Source of the DNA: Roseburia_D yibonii
GTDB taxonomy: Bacteria > Bacillota > Clostridia > Lachnospirales > Lachnospiraceae
Assembly (NCBI RefSeq): GCF_014297335.1
Contig: NZ_JACOQH010000005.1
Location: 124,001 to 188,000, forward strand
DNA length: 64,000 nucleotides
Direction: 5' to 3'
Shown here: positions 1 through 8,326 of the stretch, piece after piece
Position numbering within the stretch: the first letter of the stretch is position 1
Layout: every line of letters starts with the position of its first letter
Translations under genes and position numbers: made by a program
Notes under the pieces: generated by a model
Seen by the model: the letters and a program-made list of their open reading frames with translations, nothing else
Told to the model about the DNA's origin: nothing
Databases searched by the model: none

Positions 1-194
1 CCATCGGTAGAACCGCCGTCACAGATGATGATGTCCGCGATCTGATCAATTCCTGCCTTTTTCGCCCGCGCAAGCTCCTTTGCAATGCGCTCTCCTTCGT
101 TGATGATCGGGATCAGCACACAGTAATCCGAGTGTTTTTCCTGATACTGCGTACACTCATATTTCGGTACGCCGGATATTCCTTCCACGATCAC
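1..194 (-). CDS. Glycosyltransferase family 2, N-terminal part (runs off window)
   Basis: Only the first 64 codons are inside the window. The frame opens with GTG at 194, overlapping the TGA of the gene upstream (GTGA), and a GGAGG ribosome binding site lies about 7 bases before it. The visible product has a short lead, then a nucleotide-sugar-binding strand (VLIPIINEGERI) and the DGGSTDG motif of GT-A fold family 2 transferases, which binds the UDP/GDP-sugar. The overlap with the isomerase-like gene implies translational coupling. Acceptor and sugar cannot be told from this fragment. Confidence 0.8.
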   Translation of the reverse strand, partial: MIVEGISGVPKYECTQYQEKHSDYCVLIPIINEGERIAKELARAKKAGIDQIADIIICDGGSTD

Positions 195-982
195 GCGAAT
201 ACCTCCTTCATATAGGAAAGTACCGCAAACACATCCTCTGTCTGCTCCGCCGTTTTCATCTCTGCCGACACATACCGGTCATAGCCGAGCGCGCCAAGCC
301 GCTTCGCAAATTCCTCATGCAGACTGCGTCTTTGCACCGGCGCAAGGTACGGCTCACTGATATGGATGTGATTGATATAAGGAAGGTTCTCCTCCGTAAG
401 GAAAGAAAGATCCTCCTCGTTTGCGAGGATCGTACCAAAGTCAATATTTACCGCAAATCCTTTGGAATCCACCTCTTTTACCAGTGCAAACGCCTCCGTG
501 GTACGATTGATAAAATCCGTTCCATAGATTGCCGGATTTGCCTCCAGCGAAAGGCAGGTATGATGTTCCGCCGCATACTGCCCCAGCTCACCAAAGAACC
601 GAACCGCCGTCTCATGACAGTCCGCCCCCTGCGTCACACGGTTTTTTGGCGATCCGAACACCAGATTCGGACAGCCTGCAGCCTCCGCGAAATCGATCGC
701 CTGCTTTGTATAGGAAAGAAGTGTCTCACGCTCTGCCTCACTGCCAAACAGCTTCTCTGTTCTCTGATACCAGATCGACTGCATGGAGGCGACCGAAAGC
801 CCGTACTCCTTTTTTAACTGTTCCGCAAACAGACGTGCCCCGCTTAAATGCTCATAGGGCGCATCCGGAAAGATCCTGGTCGGTGCGATCTCAATGCCCT
901 CCATGCCGAGTTCTTTCATCTTCCCGTACATTTTTGCATCATGCTCCGCCGTCCAGGCAATATTGCATACTGATAATTTCAT
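191..982 (-). CDS. Sugar phosphate isomerase/epimerase-like TIM-barrel protein
   Basis: The 263-residue product has the pattern of the xylose-isomerase-like / AP-endonuclease-2 TIM barrel: a start MKLSVCNIAW, then LGMEGIEIAPTRIF at the second strand, LSLEANP (metal-ligand Glu), NIDFGT (Asp), HIHISEP (His) and VSAEMK (Glu) near the C-terminus. These acidic and His residues are the usual divalent-metal set. The start at 982 is chosen over a longer frame because the family begins here and a GAAAGGA site precedes it. It overlaps the downstream glycosyltransferase by 4 bases, so the two probably act on a related sugar or nucleotide sugar, but the substrate is unknown. Confidence 0.75.
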   Translation of the reverse strand: MKLSVCNIAWTAEHDAKMYGKMKELGMEGIEIAPTRIFPDAPYEHLSGARLFAEQLKKEYGLSVASMQSIWYQRTEKLFGSEAERETLLSYTKQAIDFAEAAGCPNLVFGSPKNRVTQGADCHETAVRFFGELGQYAAEHHTCLSLEANPAIYGTDFINRTTEAFALVKEVDSKGFAVNIDFGTILANEEDLSFLTEENLPYINHIHISEPYLAPVQRRSLHEEFAKRLGALGYDRYVSAEMKTAEQTEDVFAVLSYMKEVFA

Positions 983-1061
983 CCCACATTTTCCTTTCAC
1001 CACGCATATTTTTGCATCAAAAATGCCGTTTATGCACACGATACCGTGATTATATCATATT

Positions 1062-1355
1062 TCAGGCAAATGTAAAACCCGCGCCGCCGTTGGAGAGCCA
1101 GACTGCCACCGCGATCTGCACTGCCAAAATAAGCGGCATTCCGACGACAAAATACCAGTGTCTGGTCTTGTGGCGGAACAGATACATTCCAGCCCACGCC
1201 CCTGCGCTTCCGCCAAGCAGCGCGCATAGGAAAAGCGTCCGCTCCGGGATCCGCCATTTTCTTTTTCTCGCCTTTTGTTTGTCGATCCCCATCAGGGCAA
1301 TGCCAAGGAGATTCACCGCGATCAGATAACCAACAAAAAGAACTGTTTTTTGCAT
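1062..1355 (-). CDS. DUF1294 family small membrane protein
   Basis: A 97-residue protein with the family signature: an N-terminal membrane helix, then GIDKQKARKRKWRIPE, a second hydrophobic stretch with LLGGSAGAWAGMYLFRHKTRH, and a third helix at the C-terminus. The block GGS..G...G...FRHKT is diagnostic of DUF1294, whose function is not known. GGGAG sits 7 bases before the ATG at 1355. The gene starts immediately after the terminator of secDF, so it may have its own start within the gap or live on read-through. It is followed after 80 bases by the isomerase-like gene on the same strand. Confidence 0.8.
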   Translation of the reverse strand: MQKTVLFVGYLIAVNLLGIALMGIDKQKARKRKWRIPERTLFLCALLGGSAGAWAGMYLFRHKTRHWYFVVGMPLILAVQIAVAVWLSNGGAGFTFA

Positions 1356-1373
1356 TTTATTCTCCCGATAAGG

Positions 1374-1408
1374 AAAAATGCTCCTGCGGCACCCCGCCGC
1401 AGAAGCAT
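1374..1408 (-). terminator. Intrinsic terminator of secDF
   Basis: On the minus strand the arms ATGCTtCTGCGGC and GCCGCAGgAGCAT (13 bp, one mismatch) enclose a 5-base loop and are followed by TTTTT. It lies 15 bases beyond the secDF stop codon and ends the scfA-scfB-secDF run. Confidence 0.85.
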
Positions 1409-1422
1409 CCTTCTCTTTTTCT

Positions 1423-3579
1423 TTATTTTTTCTTTGCTTTCTTGCTGCCAAGCTTGTGGAAAGAGAACCACAGGTTCGTTGCAATACAGATGGACGAATA
1501 AGTACCACTTACGATACCTACCATGAGCGGCAGCGCGAAATCCCTGATCGATGTCACGCCGAGCAGCCACAGTAAAAATACCATGACAAAAGTGGTAAGT
1601 GAGGTATTGATACTTCGTGAAATTGTCTGGTTGATACTCTTGTCCGCGATCTCTTTTAACGTCGCCTCATCCTGCGTGCGCGCATTCTTCAATGTCTCAC
1701 GGATACGGTCAAATACAACGATCGTATCATTGATCGAGTAACCGATGATCGTAAGCATGCAGGCAATGAAGGTACTTCCGACCGAGATCCGAAGCAGGGA
1801 ATAACAGGTCAGTACAACCAGTACGTCATGCACTAGGGCGAGGATCGCGCTGGTCGCGAAACGGATATCATTAAAGCGGAACCAGATGTAGATCAGCATA
1901 CAGATCGTCGCAATGACAACTGCCCATACTGCGTCCGAAGTCATTTCCGAACTGATCGTTGAGCTGATCGTATTGCTGGAGATCGTCTTTTCATCTACAC
2001 CGAAGTTATCTGCCAGTGTCTGATTTAATGCTTCACGCTCGTCAAGATCCAGATTTCTGGTCTTAAATACGATCTGGGTACTGTTCTGGATCTTCTGCGT
2101 CTGGATCTCTCCGCTTCCGACTACTTCCTGGATCTTCGGAACGATCTCGCTGTCGATCTCACTTAAGGTATAGTTCTTGCCGAAGTCTGCGGTAGTTGAA
2201 GTACCGCCGACAAACTCAAGGCTTAAGTTGAGCGCGCCCTTTCCGTTTGCCTTGTTTACACCCATTCCGATAAATCCGGCCGCAATGATCGCCAGGGAAA
2301 TGATGTAAAATACATGGCGCTTGGATACAAAACTGATCACCTTACGTTCTTTGGATTTTCCATAGAATTTCGCATCCTTGAATCCGACCGCGTAAAGCGC
2401 TCTTACCAGAAAACGGGTTACGATTAACGCAGTGAACATGGAAAGGATGATACCGATCGCCAGTGTATAGGCAAATCCCTTTACCGTACCACTTCCCTTG
2501 ATCCCAAGTACCGCCGCCGCGATCAGGGTCGTGATATTTCCATCGAGGATCGCGGAAAGCGCTTTCTTAAATCCGGTCTCGATCGAGGTGCGGACCGTCT
2601 TTCCGGAAGCGATCTCCTCACGGATACGCGCGAAAATAATGACGTTCGCATCTACCGCCATACCGATGGAAAGAATGATACCCGCGATACCAGGCAAAGT
2701 AAGTGTGACATCAAATAAGTAGATGATCGCTACCACAAGTGTAGAGTAAACACCGAGCGCGATCGTTGCCGCAACACCTGCGATCCAGTAGTACGCGATC
2801 ATAAATACCGCTACAAAGATAAGACCGATGGCTGCCGCCTGCAAAGCGGTCGAGATCGCTTCGCTTCCGAGCTGCGCTCCGACAACCTCTGACTGCAGTT
2901 CCTGCAGGGTGAGGGACAGAGAACCGATACGGATATTGGAAGCGAGTGTCTCTGCCTCCTCATAGCTGCTCATACCGGAGATCTGTGCGGAGCCTCCGGT
3001 GATCGCTTCGTTGACACGCGGCATACTGATGGTCTGCTCATCATATACGATCGGGCAAACCTCTCCGACATGCGCGGAAGTAAGATCCGAAAACTTCTTG
3101 GTTCCCTCTTCGTTGAACTTTAAGTCTACAACATATTCCGTAGAGCCCATCTTGTTTGTCTGGGCAACTGCCTTTGCGGTTTCCACATCATCACCGGTCA
3201 GGCACACATTTCCGTCCGGATCACGGAATTCCAGAGAACCAGGTGTTCCCAGTTCCTCAAGGATCTCGTTGGCGTCTGTTACACCCGGGATCTCAACCGT
3301 AATACGGTCATCGCCCTGTTTGTAAACCTGTGCCTCCGTACTGTAAGATTCAATACGTTTCTGAAGCTTATAAACCGTATCACTCATTTCCTCATCTGTC
3401 GGATTATCATCCATTACCTGATAGGTAATGCTGACACCGCCTGCAAGATCAAGTCCGAGTTTGATGTTATGGTTCTCTCCCTTGCCCGTAGACGACAGAA
3501 TGATAGATGCACTATACGCAAGCCCTGCCAGAATGATAAGGACGGCGGCAAGGATCGCGATACCTCTGCTCTTTTTCAT
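1423..3579 (-). CDS. secDF: Protein translocase subunit SecDF (fused)
   Basis: A 718-residue fusion of SecD and SecF, the proton-driven partner of the SecYEG channel that helps pull secreted proteins across the membrane. The SecD half has an N-terminal helix, the LGLDLAGG motif at about residues 41-48, a periplasmic-type P1 region and six helices ending with the AVDANVIIFARIREE block. The SecF half starts near residue 410 and repeats this with LEFVGG and SINDTIVVFDRIRE. Two ATGs are possible, 3585 and 3579; the second is preferred because GAGAGG is 9 bases away rather than 3. It lies 16 bases after scfB, in one operon with the SCIFF genes, an arrangement known in Clostridia. Confidence 0.95.
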   Translation of the reverse strand: MKKSRGIAILAAVLIILAGLAYSASIILSSTGKGENHNIKLGLDLAGGVSITYQVMDDNPTDEEMSDTVYKLQKRIESYSTEAQVYKQGDDRITVEIPGVTDANEILEELGTPGSLEFRDPDGNVCLTGDDVETAKAVAQTNKMGSTEYVVDLKFNEEGTKKFSDLTSAHVGEVCPIVYDEQTISMPRVNEAITGGSAQISGMSSYEEAETLASNIRIGSLSLTLQELQSEVVGAQLGSEAISTALQAAAIGLIFVAVFMIAYYWIAGVAATIALGVYSTLVVAIIYLFDVTLTLPGIAGIILSIGMAVDANVIIFARIREEIASGKTVRTSIETGFKKALSAILDGNITTLIAAAVLGIKGSGTVKGFAYTLAIGIILSMFTALIVTRFLVRALYAVGFKDAKFYGKSKERKVISFVSKRHVFYIISLAIIAAGFIGMGVNKANGKGALNLSLEFVGGTSTTADFGKNYTLSEIDSEIVPKIQEVVGSGEIQTQKIQNSTQIVFKTRNLDLDEREALNQTLADNFGVDEKTISSNTISSTISSEMTSDAVWAVVIATICMLIYIWFRFNDIRFATSAILALVHDVLVVLTCYSLLRISVGSTFIACMLTIIGYSINDTIVVFDRIRETLKNARTQDEATLKEIADKSINQTISRSINTSLTTFVMVFLLWLLGVTSIRDFALPLMVGIVSGTYSSICIATNLWFSFHKLGSKKAKKK

Positions 3580-3601
3580 GGTCATTTACCTCTCTTGTGT
3601 T

Positions 3602-4960
3602 TTAATCTTCGTCCGCCAGTGCCGCTTTTATCATGATCGCGCACTCTACACGCTTTCTCTCAAGCTCACATCCGACGTCGTATGTATCTGTAATATTACC
3701 GTGGAAGTTGTAGGAGTTGGCCGCACATCCGCCGCTGCAGTAAAATCTCGCGAAGCATTCTTTGCATTTTTCCTTCGCATAGACATTGCAGCACTTGAAT
3801 TCATCACGGATCTCCGTATTCTTGACCCCGTCATATACATTGCCCATTAAGAAATCTTCATTTCCGACAAACTGATGGCACGGATAGAGATCTCCCCACG
3901 GTGTCACCGCGAGATATTCGGTTCCGGAGCCACAGCCGGAAAGACGTTTTGCCACACATGGGCCGCCTTCCAGGTCGATCATAAAATGGAAAAAGTTAAA
4001 GTCCTTTCCCTCTTTATGACGCTTTACCATCTCTGCCGCGAGATTGTCATATTCCGCAAACAGCTGTGGCAGATCTTCCTCCCGGATCGCGTAGTCATCG
4101 GTATCCTGCGCAACAACCGGCTCAACCGAGATCTGCTTAAATCCGAGATCCGCAAGATGCAGTACATCCTGTGAGAAATCCAGATTGTTGTGTGTGAAGG
4201 TACCACGCACATAATAGTTGTTCTGGTTTCTGCTGTCCGCAAATTTCTGGAATTTCGGAACGATCAGATCGTAGCTTCCCTGTCCGCCTCGGAACGGGCG
4301 CATACGGTCGTTGACCTCTTTTCTTCCGTCGATACTTAAGACCACATTTGCCATTTCCTTATTGGCAAACTCCATGATCTCGTCATTTAAAAGGACACCG
4401 TTTGTTGTAAGGGTAAAACGGAAATTCTTGTTGTGGATCTTTTCCTGTTCCCTGCCGTATTTCACTAAATCCTTTACCACCTGGAAATTTAATGTCGGCT
4501 CTCCGCCAAAGAAATCCACCTCGAGATTTCTCCGGTTTCCGGAATTGGCGATCAGAAAATCCAATGCTGCTTTTCCTACTTCGTAGGACATGAGCGCTCT
4601 TCTTCCATGGTATTCGCCTTCTTCTGCAAAGCAGTAGCGACAGGCGAGGTTACAGTCGTGCGCGATGTGGAGACACAGCGCTTTTACGACGGTCGGACGT
4701 TTCTTGAAGTCCATGATGTAATCTTCATACTCGTCCGGTGTAAATAATTCCTGGTTTTCTTTTAACTCGCTCACTTCCTCGCAGGCTTCTTTGATCTCTT
4801 CTTCCTTATATTTATCTTTCAGGGCAGCCACGATCTCGCCTGTGGTATGTGCTTCAAACAGTGGGATGACATCATATGTCACGTCATCCACAACATGAAT
4901 CGCACCGCTGTTGACGTCCAACACGATATTGTAGCCGTTATTTCTATACTGATGAACCAC
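3602..4960 (-). CDS. scfB: SCIFF peptide radical SAM/SPASM maturase
   Basis: This 452-residue enzyme matches the thioether-forming maturases (CteB-type) that join Cys sulfur to backbone carbons in SCIFF peptides to make ranthipeptides. The radical-SAM cluster motif CNLACRYC lies at residues 103-110. The N-terminus (YNIVLDVNSGAIHVVDD) is the peptide-binding RRE-like part. The C-terminal third has a SPASM/Twitch set of cysteines: CGSG, PCHQF, CCNVYAKEKCKECFARFYCSGGC and a final C near ELERKR. The start is GTG at 4960, where GAGGA lies 7 bases upstream; a longer frame to 5050 has no such site. It follows scfA directly and precedes secDF. Confidence 0.93.
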   Translation of the reverse strand: MVHQYRNNGYNIVLDVNSGAIHVVDDVTYDVIPLFEAHTTGEIVAALKDKYKEEEIKEACEEVSELKENQELFTPDEYEDYIMDFKKRPTVVKALCLHIAHDCNLACRYCFAEEGEYHGRRALMSYEVGKAALDFLIANSGNRRNLEVDFFGGEPTLNFQVVKDLVKYGREQEKIHNKNFRFTLTTNGVLLNDEIMEFANKEMANVVLSIDGRKEVNDRMRPFRGGQGSYDLIVPKFQKFADSRNQNNYYVRGTFTHNNLDFSQDVLHLADLGFKQISVEPVVAQDTDDYAIREEDLPQLFAEYDNLAAEMVKRHKEGKDFNFFHFMIDLEGGPCVAKRLSGCGSGTEYLAVTPWGDLYPCHQFVGNEDFLMGNVYDGVKNTEIRDEFKCCNVYAKEKCKECFARFYCSGGCAANSYNFHGNITDTYDVGCELERKRVECAIMIKAALADED

Positions 4961-5073
4961 GATGCAGTCCTCTCTTTCTAATTCTAAAAAAATTTCTTCT
5001 TGTAAACGAACAAATGACCGCACGCCTTCGCGAACGGTCGTTTGTATCACACTATTCCATTACATTTCCGTGC

Positions 5074-5217
5074 TTATTTGCACTGCTCACATGTCTGGTT
5101 TCCTACAGTACAGGAAGTCTTGCATGCAGACTGGCAGGATGTCTGACATTCGCCGCATCCACCTTTTCTTACTGTATTCTGTAATTTTCTTGTATTTAAT
5201 GTCTTTACGTGTTTCAT
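5074..5217 (-). CDS. scfA: SCIFF ranthipeptide precursor (seven cysteines)
   Basis: A 47-residue peptide with the conserved SCIFF leader (KHVKTLNTRKLQNTV) and a cysteine-rich core. Cysteines are at positions 21, 24, 28, 32, 36, 43 and 46. The family name means six cysteines in about forty-five residues, and the seventh here, Cys46 in the CEQCK tail, is extra to the form I know. AAAGGAGA lies 7 bases before the ATG at 5217. It directly precedes the maturase gene, whose product is expected to install thioether bridges. Its biological role is not settled for any member; in this operon it travels with secDF. Confidence 0.95.
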   Translation of the reverse strand: MKHVKTLNTRKLQNTVRKGGCGECQTSCQSACKTSCTVGNQTCEQCK

Positions 5218-5249
5218 ATTCGTTCTCCTTTCCAAAAATACCTTTGTAT

Positions 5250-5258
5250 AGTATAGCA
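5250..5258 (-). promoter_or_regulatory. Extended -10 promoter candidate of scfA
   Basis: The minus strand reads TGCTATACT, an extended -10 element, about 33 bases before the scfA start. The -35 region is poor, as is common for extended -10 promoters. Confidence 0.5.
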
Positions 5259-5293
5259 CATAGTTTTTCATAAGAAAAGCATTTTTTTCATCT

Positions 5294-5656
5294 TTAGCCA
5301 AGCATTCCGCCCGCCATGCCGGATGCCACACAAAGAACAAATGTAGTCACAAAATGTCCCGCGTCATTTCCGAGTCCTTTTTCAAACAGCACGGATGCCG
5401 CAAACAGGATCAGAAAATACAGCCCGCCGATCACCATGCCCCACAGAAATTTTCTCGTTTTTTTCACTTTCCCCAGAATAAATCCTCCAAAGAAACCAGA
5501 GATTATGTAAACCGCGATCACGCCGAGGTTGATCACGTTTTCTCCGATATCAAATTTATAAAGCAGTGCCGTAAGAAGCAGCAGGATCAGCCCTGTAACG
5601 ATATACATGGCAAACAGCACCTTTACGACCAGAAATATTGTTTTTGATTTTTCCAT
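5294..5656 (-). CDS. TIGR04086-type small membrane protein
   Basis: A 120-residue protein with four predicted membrane helices: residues about 7-30, 39-60, 68-88 and 97-118, the second rich in glycine (SGFFGGFILG). It fits the TIGR04086 family, which is often found next to the SCIFF/secD region in Clostridia; the family assignment rests on size, topology and this position. AAGGGGGA lies 7 bases before the ATG at 5656. The gap of 76 bases to scfA holds that gene's own candidate promoter. Function unknown; a link to secretion or to the peptide is inference from position only. Confidence 0.75.
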   Translation of the reverse strand: MEKSKTIFLVVKVLFAMYIVTGLILLLLTALLYKFDIGENVINLGVIAVYIISGFFGGFILGKVKKTRKFLWGMVIGGLYFLILFAASVLFEKGLGNDAGHFVTTFVLCVASGMAGGMLG

Positions 5657-5701
5657 TGTCAGATCCCCCTTTACCCAAACTATATGCAAAGGGGCCACGC
5701 T

Positions 5702-6595
5702 TTATGCTTCGGGAAATGTATAAACATAGCGCTGCATATCCGCGCCGTCCATAAAAAGCTCTTCCCTCCAGACAAAGCCCAGTTTTAAAAGAAGCTGTAC
5801 GGATGCCTCGTTTTCCTTATCCACCAGACAGTTGACGCGCGAAAATTCCAGAAATTCCCCGGCATACTTCAGGATCGCAAGACAGATCTCCGTGGCATAT
5901 CCCTGTCTGTGATGATCCGCGGCGACGGCATATCCCATTTCCAGTTCGATCCCACCGTGTATGTTCCGGTTGTCAAGTCCCGCTCTCCCGATCAGCTTCC
6001 CGGTTGCCCGTTCGATCACCACCCACATGCCATAGCCATAATAGTAATACTGGCTCGCAATATAGGCGCGCATATATTCCGCCTCTTCCTGCCTGTCCTC
6101 ATAGAGCGGCTCCATATATCTGGTCATGCCCTCTCCCGCGTACAGTTCATAAAGCGCGTCCAGATCATCCTCTTTCATCTCCCGCAGATAGCACCGCTCC
6201 GTGTCAATGACCCGCCACGGGATGTTGTGCTTTCTGTCGTAGATCCGTTCGAGGAAATAAAAATCAACTTCCTCAAATCCCTCCACCAGGATCTGTGCCG
6301 AAAGAAGGCTTTGCCCCGGAAATGCCGGATGAAGGAACGCGACAGTCGCGATGGGAAGCCCCGCCGTCTGCGCCAGCGAAGCGTCGGTTGCCACAAGCGC
6401 CAGCCCCTCCTCCGGTTTTAAACCGTTTTCTTTTAAGATCTGCGCGAGCGTTTTTTTCTCCGCGTAGGCAGCGGGAATCAGAAATGCCTCCGCGCCATAT
6501 TTATGTAAACCGGATAACAGACCGGATATGGAAAGATCCGCGTGTTCTTCCCCGGGCAGTTCCGCTTCCCAGGCGATCACAAATTTTAATGCCAC
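5702..6595 (-). CDS. HAD-like domain plus GNAT N-acetyltransferase
   Basis: A 297-residue two-part protein. Residues about 130-297 form a RimJ/RimL-type GNAT acetyltransferase: RCYLREMKEDD, then IGRAGLDN, the acetyl-CoA loop region HHRQGYATE and NEASVQLLLKLGF. The first 125 residues (ATDASLAQTAGLPIATVAFL and GFEEVDFYFLERIYDR) resemble a degenerate haloacid-dehalogenase-like fold without the nucleophile Asp motif. The start is GTG at 6595, with AGGAGG 8 bases upstream. It stands alone, with a gap of 45 bases to the next gene on its strand. Substrate unknown. Confidence 0.75.
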   Translation of the reverse strand: MALKFVIAWEAELPGEEHADLSISGLLSGLHKYGAEAFLIPAAYAEKKTLAQILKENGLKPEEGLALVATDASLAQTAGLPIATVAFLHPAFPGQSLLSAQILVEGFEEVDFYFLERIYDRKHNIPWRVIDTERCYLREMKEDDLDALYELYAGEGMTRYMEPLYEDRQEEAEYMRAYIASQYYYYGYGMWVVIERATGKLIGRAGLDNRNIHGGIELEMGYAVAADHHRQGYATEICLAILKYAGEFLEFSRVNCLVDKENEASVQLLLKLGFVWREELFMDGADMQRYVYTFPEA

Positions 6596-6649
6596 CGGCA
6601 GTTCCTCCTCTCATTTGTTTCCGCTTTATTATATTTATTTTTCCCGTGC

Positions 6650-6678
6650 TTTACAATCCCATACTTTTTCGTTACAAT
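6650..6678 (+). promoter_or_regulatory. Promoter of the cyclophilin gene
   Basis: TTTACA at 6650-6655 and TACAAT at 6673-6678 are separated by exactly 17 bases, a good sigma-A promoter 48 bases before the start codon. Confidence 0.8.
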
Positions 6679-6725
6679 GAAAGCTATCTGAAAAAAGAAA
6701 ATCAAAAAGAAAGAAGGAAAATAAA

Positions 6726-7247
6726 ATGGCACAGAATCCAGTTGTTACTTTTGAAATGGAAGACGGCGATATCATGAAAGCGGAATTATATCCGGAGATC
6801 GCTCCGAATACCGTAAATAACTTTATCACTCTGGCTCAGAAAGGTTTTTATGACGGACTGATCTTTCACCGCGTGATCGAAGGCTTTATGATCCAGGGCG
6901 GTGACCCGGAAGGAACCGGAATGGGCGGCCCTGGCTACGGCATCTACGGCGAATTCGCGCAGAACGGTTTTGACAATGAGTTAAAGCACACCGCAGGCGT
7001 TTTATCCATGGCAAGAGCCATGCATCCGGACTCCGCAGGTTCCCAGTTCTTTATCATGCACAAAGATGCCCCGCATCTCGATGGCGCTTACGCTGCATTC
7101 GGAAAGATCATCGAGGGCATGGATGTTGTAAACCACATCGCAGAGACTCCGGTCGATTACAGTGACCGCCCGATGACTCCGCAGGTCATGAAAAAAGTAA
7201 CTGTCGATACCTTCGGCGTTGAATATCCGGAACCGGAAGAATGTTAG
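6726..7247 (+). CDS. Cyclophilin-type peptidyl-prolyl isomerase
   Basis: A 173-residue cytosolic cyclophilin (no signal peptide) that should catalyse cis-trans isomerisation of prolyl bonds. The family motifs are present: FHRVIEGFMIQGGDPEGTG (catalytic Arg and the substrate groove), AGVLSMARA, GSQFFI and a closing FGKIIEGMDVV. It is monocistronic, with its own promoter and terminator, and AGAAGGA before the ATG. Length is normal for single-domain bacterial cyclophilins. Confidence 0.95.
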   Translation: MAQNPVVTFEMEDGDIMKAELYPEIAPNTVNNFITLAQKGFYDGLIFHRVIEGFMIQGGDPEGTGMGGPGYGIYGEFAQNGFDNELKHTAGVLSMARAMHPDSAGSQFFIMHKDAPHLDGAYAAFGKIIEGMDVVNHIAETPVDYSDRPMTPQVMKKVTVDTFGVEYPEPEEC

Positions 7248-7278
7248 GAAGATCTTAATCTGACAGAGACCGCAGAGA

Positions 7279-7326
7279 AAAGAGCAGATACCCATGCATC
7301 ACACATGGAGCATCTGCTCTTTTTTA
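7279..7326. terminator. Bidirectional terminator between convergent genes
   Basis: An imperfect inverted repeat with arms AAAAGAGCAGAT and ATCTGCTCTTTTTT and an inner CCATG/CATGG pair. It gives a U-tract on the plus side for the cyclophilin gene and a shorter one on the minus side for the alarmone synthetase gene. Confidence 0.85.
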
Positions 7327-7965
7327 CTGTTCCGCTTTTTTCGCTTCCAGAATCGCCTTATTTAATGAGAGCATCTTTGCATCCAGCATGGATACAATAT
7401 CCGCACACTCCTTTAAATCCTCGCTGATATAATCTGGCGCGTTTCCTTCAAATTTGTAATAAATCTTGTGCTCTAAGCTCGCCCAGAAATCCATTGCGAT
7501 CGTCCGTATCTGGATCTCCACCTTGGTATCCACCACCCGGTCCGATAAAAAGATCGGAACCGTCACTAACATATGGTAGCTCTTGTATCCGCTGTCCTTC
7601 GGGTTCTTAAAATAATCTTTGACCCACACCACGGTAAGATCGTTCTGCTTTCCGATCATGTCCGCCATCCGGTAGATATCGGAGGTGAAGGAGCATACGA
7701 TGCGGATCCCCGCAATATCATTCACATAATTGACCATATTATCTATGGTGCTTTCGTATCCGTTGCGCCGCAGCTTCTTTACAATGCTCTCCGGCGTCTT
7801 GATCCTTGATTTTATATATTCGATCGGATTATACTGATGCACATGCTGGAACTCGTCATTTAAGATCTCCAGCTTTGTGCCGACTTCCTTTAAGGCCGAA
7901 TGATACAAAAGCATGACCGTATTCCAACTGTCAATTCCCTCATTCAGCTTTTCCGGCATATCCAT
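7324..7965 (-). CDS. Small alarmone synthetase (RelA/SpoT domain, RelQ-like)
   Basis: A 213-residue protein with only the (p)ppGpp synthetase domain, as in RelQ/YjbM; it has no HD hydrolase or TGS regulatory part. Visible motifs are RIKTPESIVKKLRR, DIAGIRIVCSF, KNPKDSGYKSYHMLV (substrate loop) and VEIQIRTIAMDFWASLEHKI with the catalytic-site Glu and Gln. It would transfer pyrophosphate from ATP to GDP or GTP. The ATG at 7965 has AGGAAGGG 6 bases upstream and is preferred over the upstream ATG at 7989. Confidence 0.9.
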   Translation of the reverse strand: MDMPEKLNEGIDSWNTVMLLYHSALKEVGTKLEILNDEFQHVHQYNPIEYIKSRIKTPESIVKKLRRNGYESTIDNMVNYVNDIAGIRIVCSFTSDIYRMADMIGKQNDLTVVWVKDYFKNPKDSGYKSYHMLVTVPIFLSDRVVDTKVEIQIRTIAMDFWASLEHKIYYKFEGNAPDYISEDLKECADIVSMLDAKMLSLNKAILEAKKAEQ

Positions 7966-8030
7966 CTGATTCCCTTCCTTCCGGTTCATACTTTTTTTAT
8001 CATATCATACTTTTCGGAAATTGTCTGCCC

Positions 8031-8297
8031 CTAATCCTCCTCGATCACATGGATCTCCAGATAGTCAAATTCGATCTCCTCGATAAAATTGTCCTGATAA
8101 AATCTGGTCTTTGCGTGACGTTTGAATTCCTCGACCGTCGCGTCCAGCCAGAGCGGCTTTCCAAGGTCAAATTCGTAGCACACCTCTTCGAGTGCCCGGA
8201 ATACTTTGTGTGTCCTGGTGTCTTCCGTGTCATCGCAGATCACGGTATCCCGCATCATATGATTATTTTTAAATTCCTTTGCCCATAAACGGAACAT
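8031..8297 (-). CDS. Conserved hypothetical protein, 88 residues
   Basis: A small soluble acidic protein beginning MFRLWAKEFKNNHMMRDTVI and ending in an acidic tail (YLEIHVIEED). AAAGGAAG lies 6 bases before the ATG, so it looks genuinely translated. It sits 29 bases after the TrmH-type methyltransferase gene and 65 bases before the alarmone synthetase, all on the minus strand, so co-transcription is likely. I do not recognise a family with a known function. Confidence 0.75.
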   Translation of the reverse strand: MFRLWAKEFKNNHMMRDTVICDDTEDTRTHKVFRALEEVCYEFDLGKPLWLDATVEEFKRHAKTRFYQDNFIEEIEFDYLEIHVIEED

Positions 8298-8326
8298 CGC
8301 TTTCTTCCTTTCTGCTGCTTTTGCCG

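Noticed and set aside
529..1329. Plus-strand open frame of 266 codons
   Set aside because: It is antisense to the isomerase-like and DUF1294 genes, has no ribosome binding site and a composition typical of a shadow frame.
5074..5217. Cysteine-rich peptide as a metallothionein
   Set aside because: The leader, cysteine spacing and adjacent radical-SAM maturase identify it as SCIFF.
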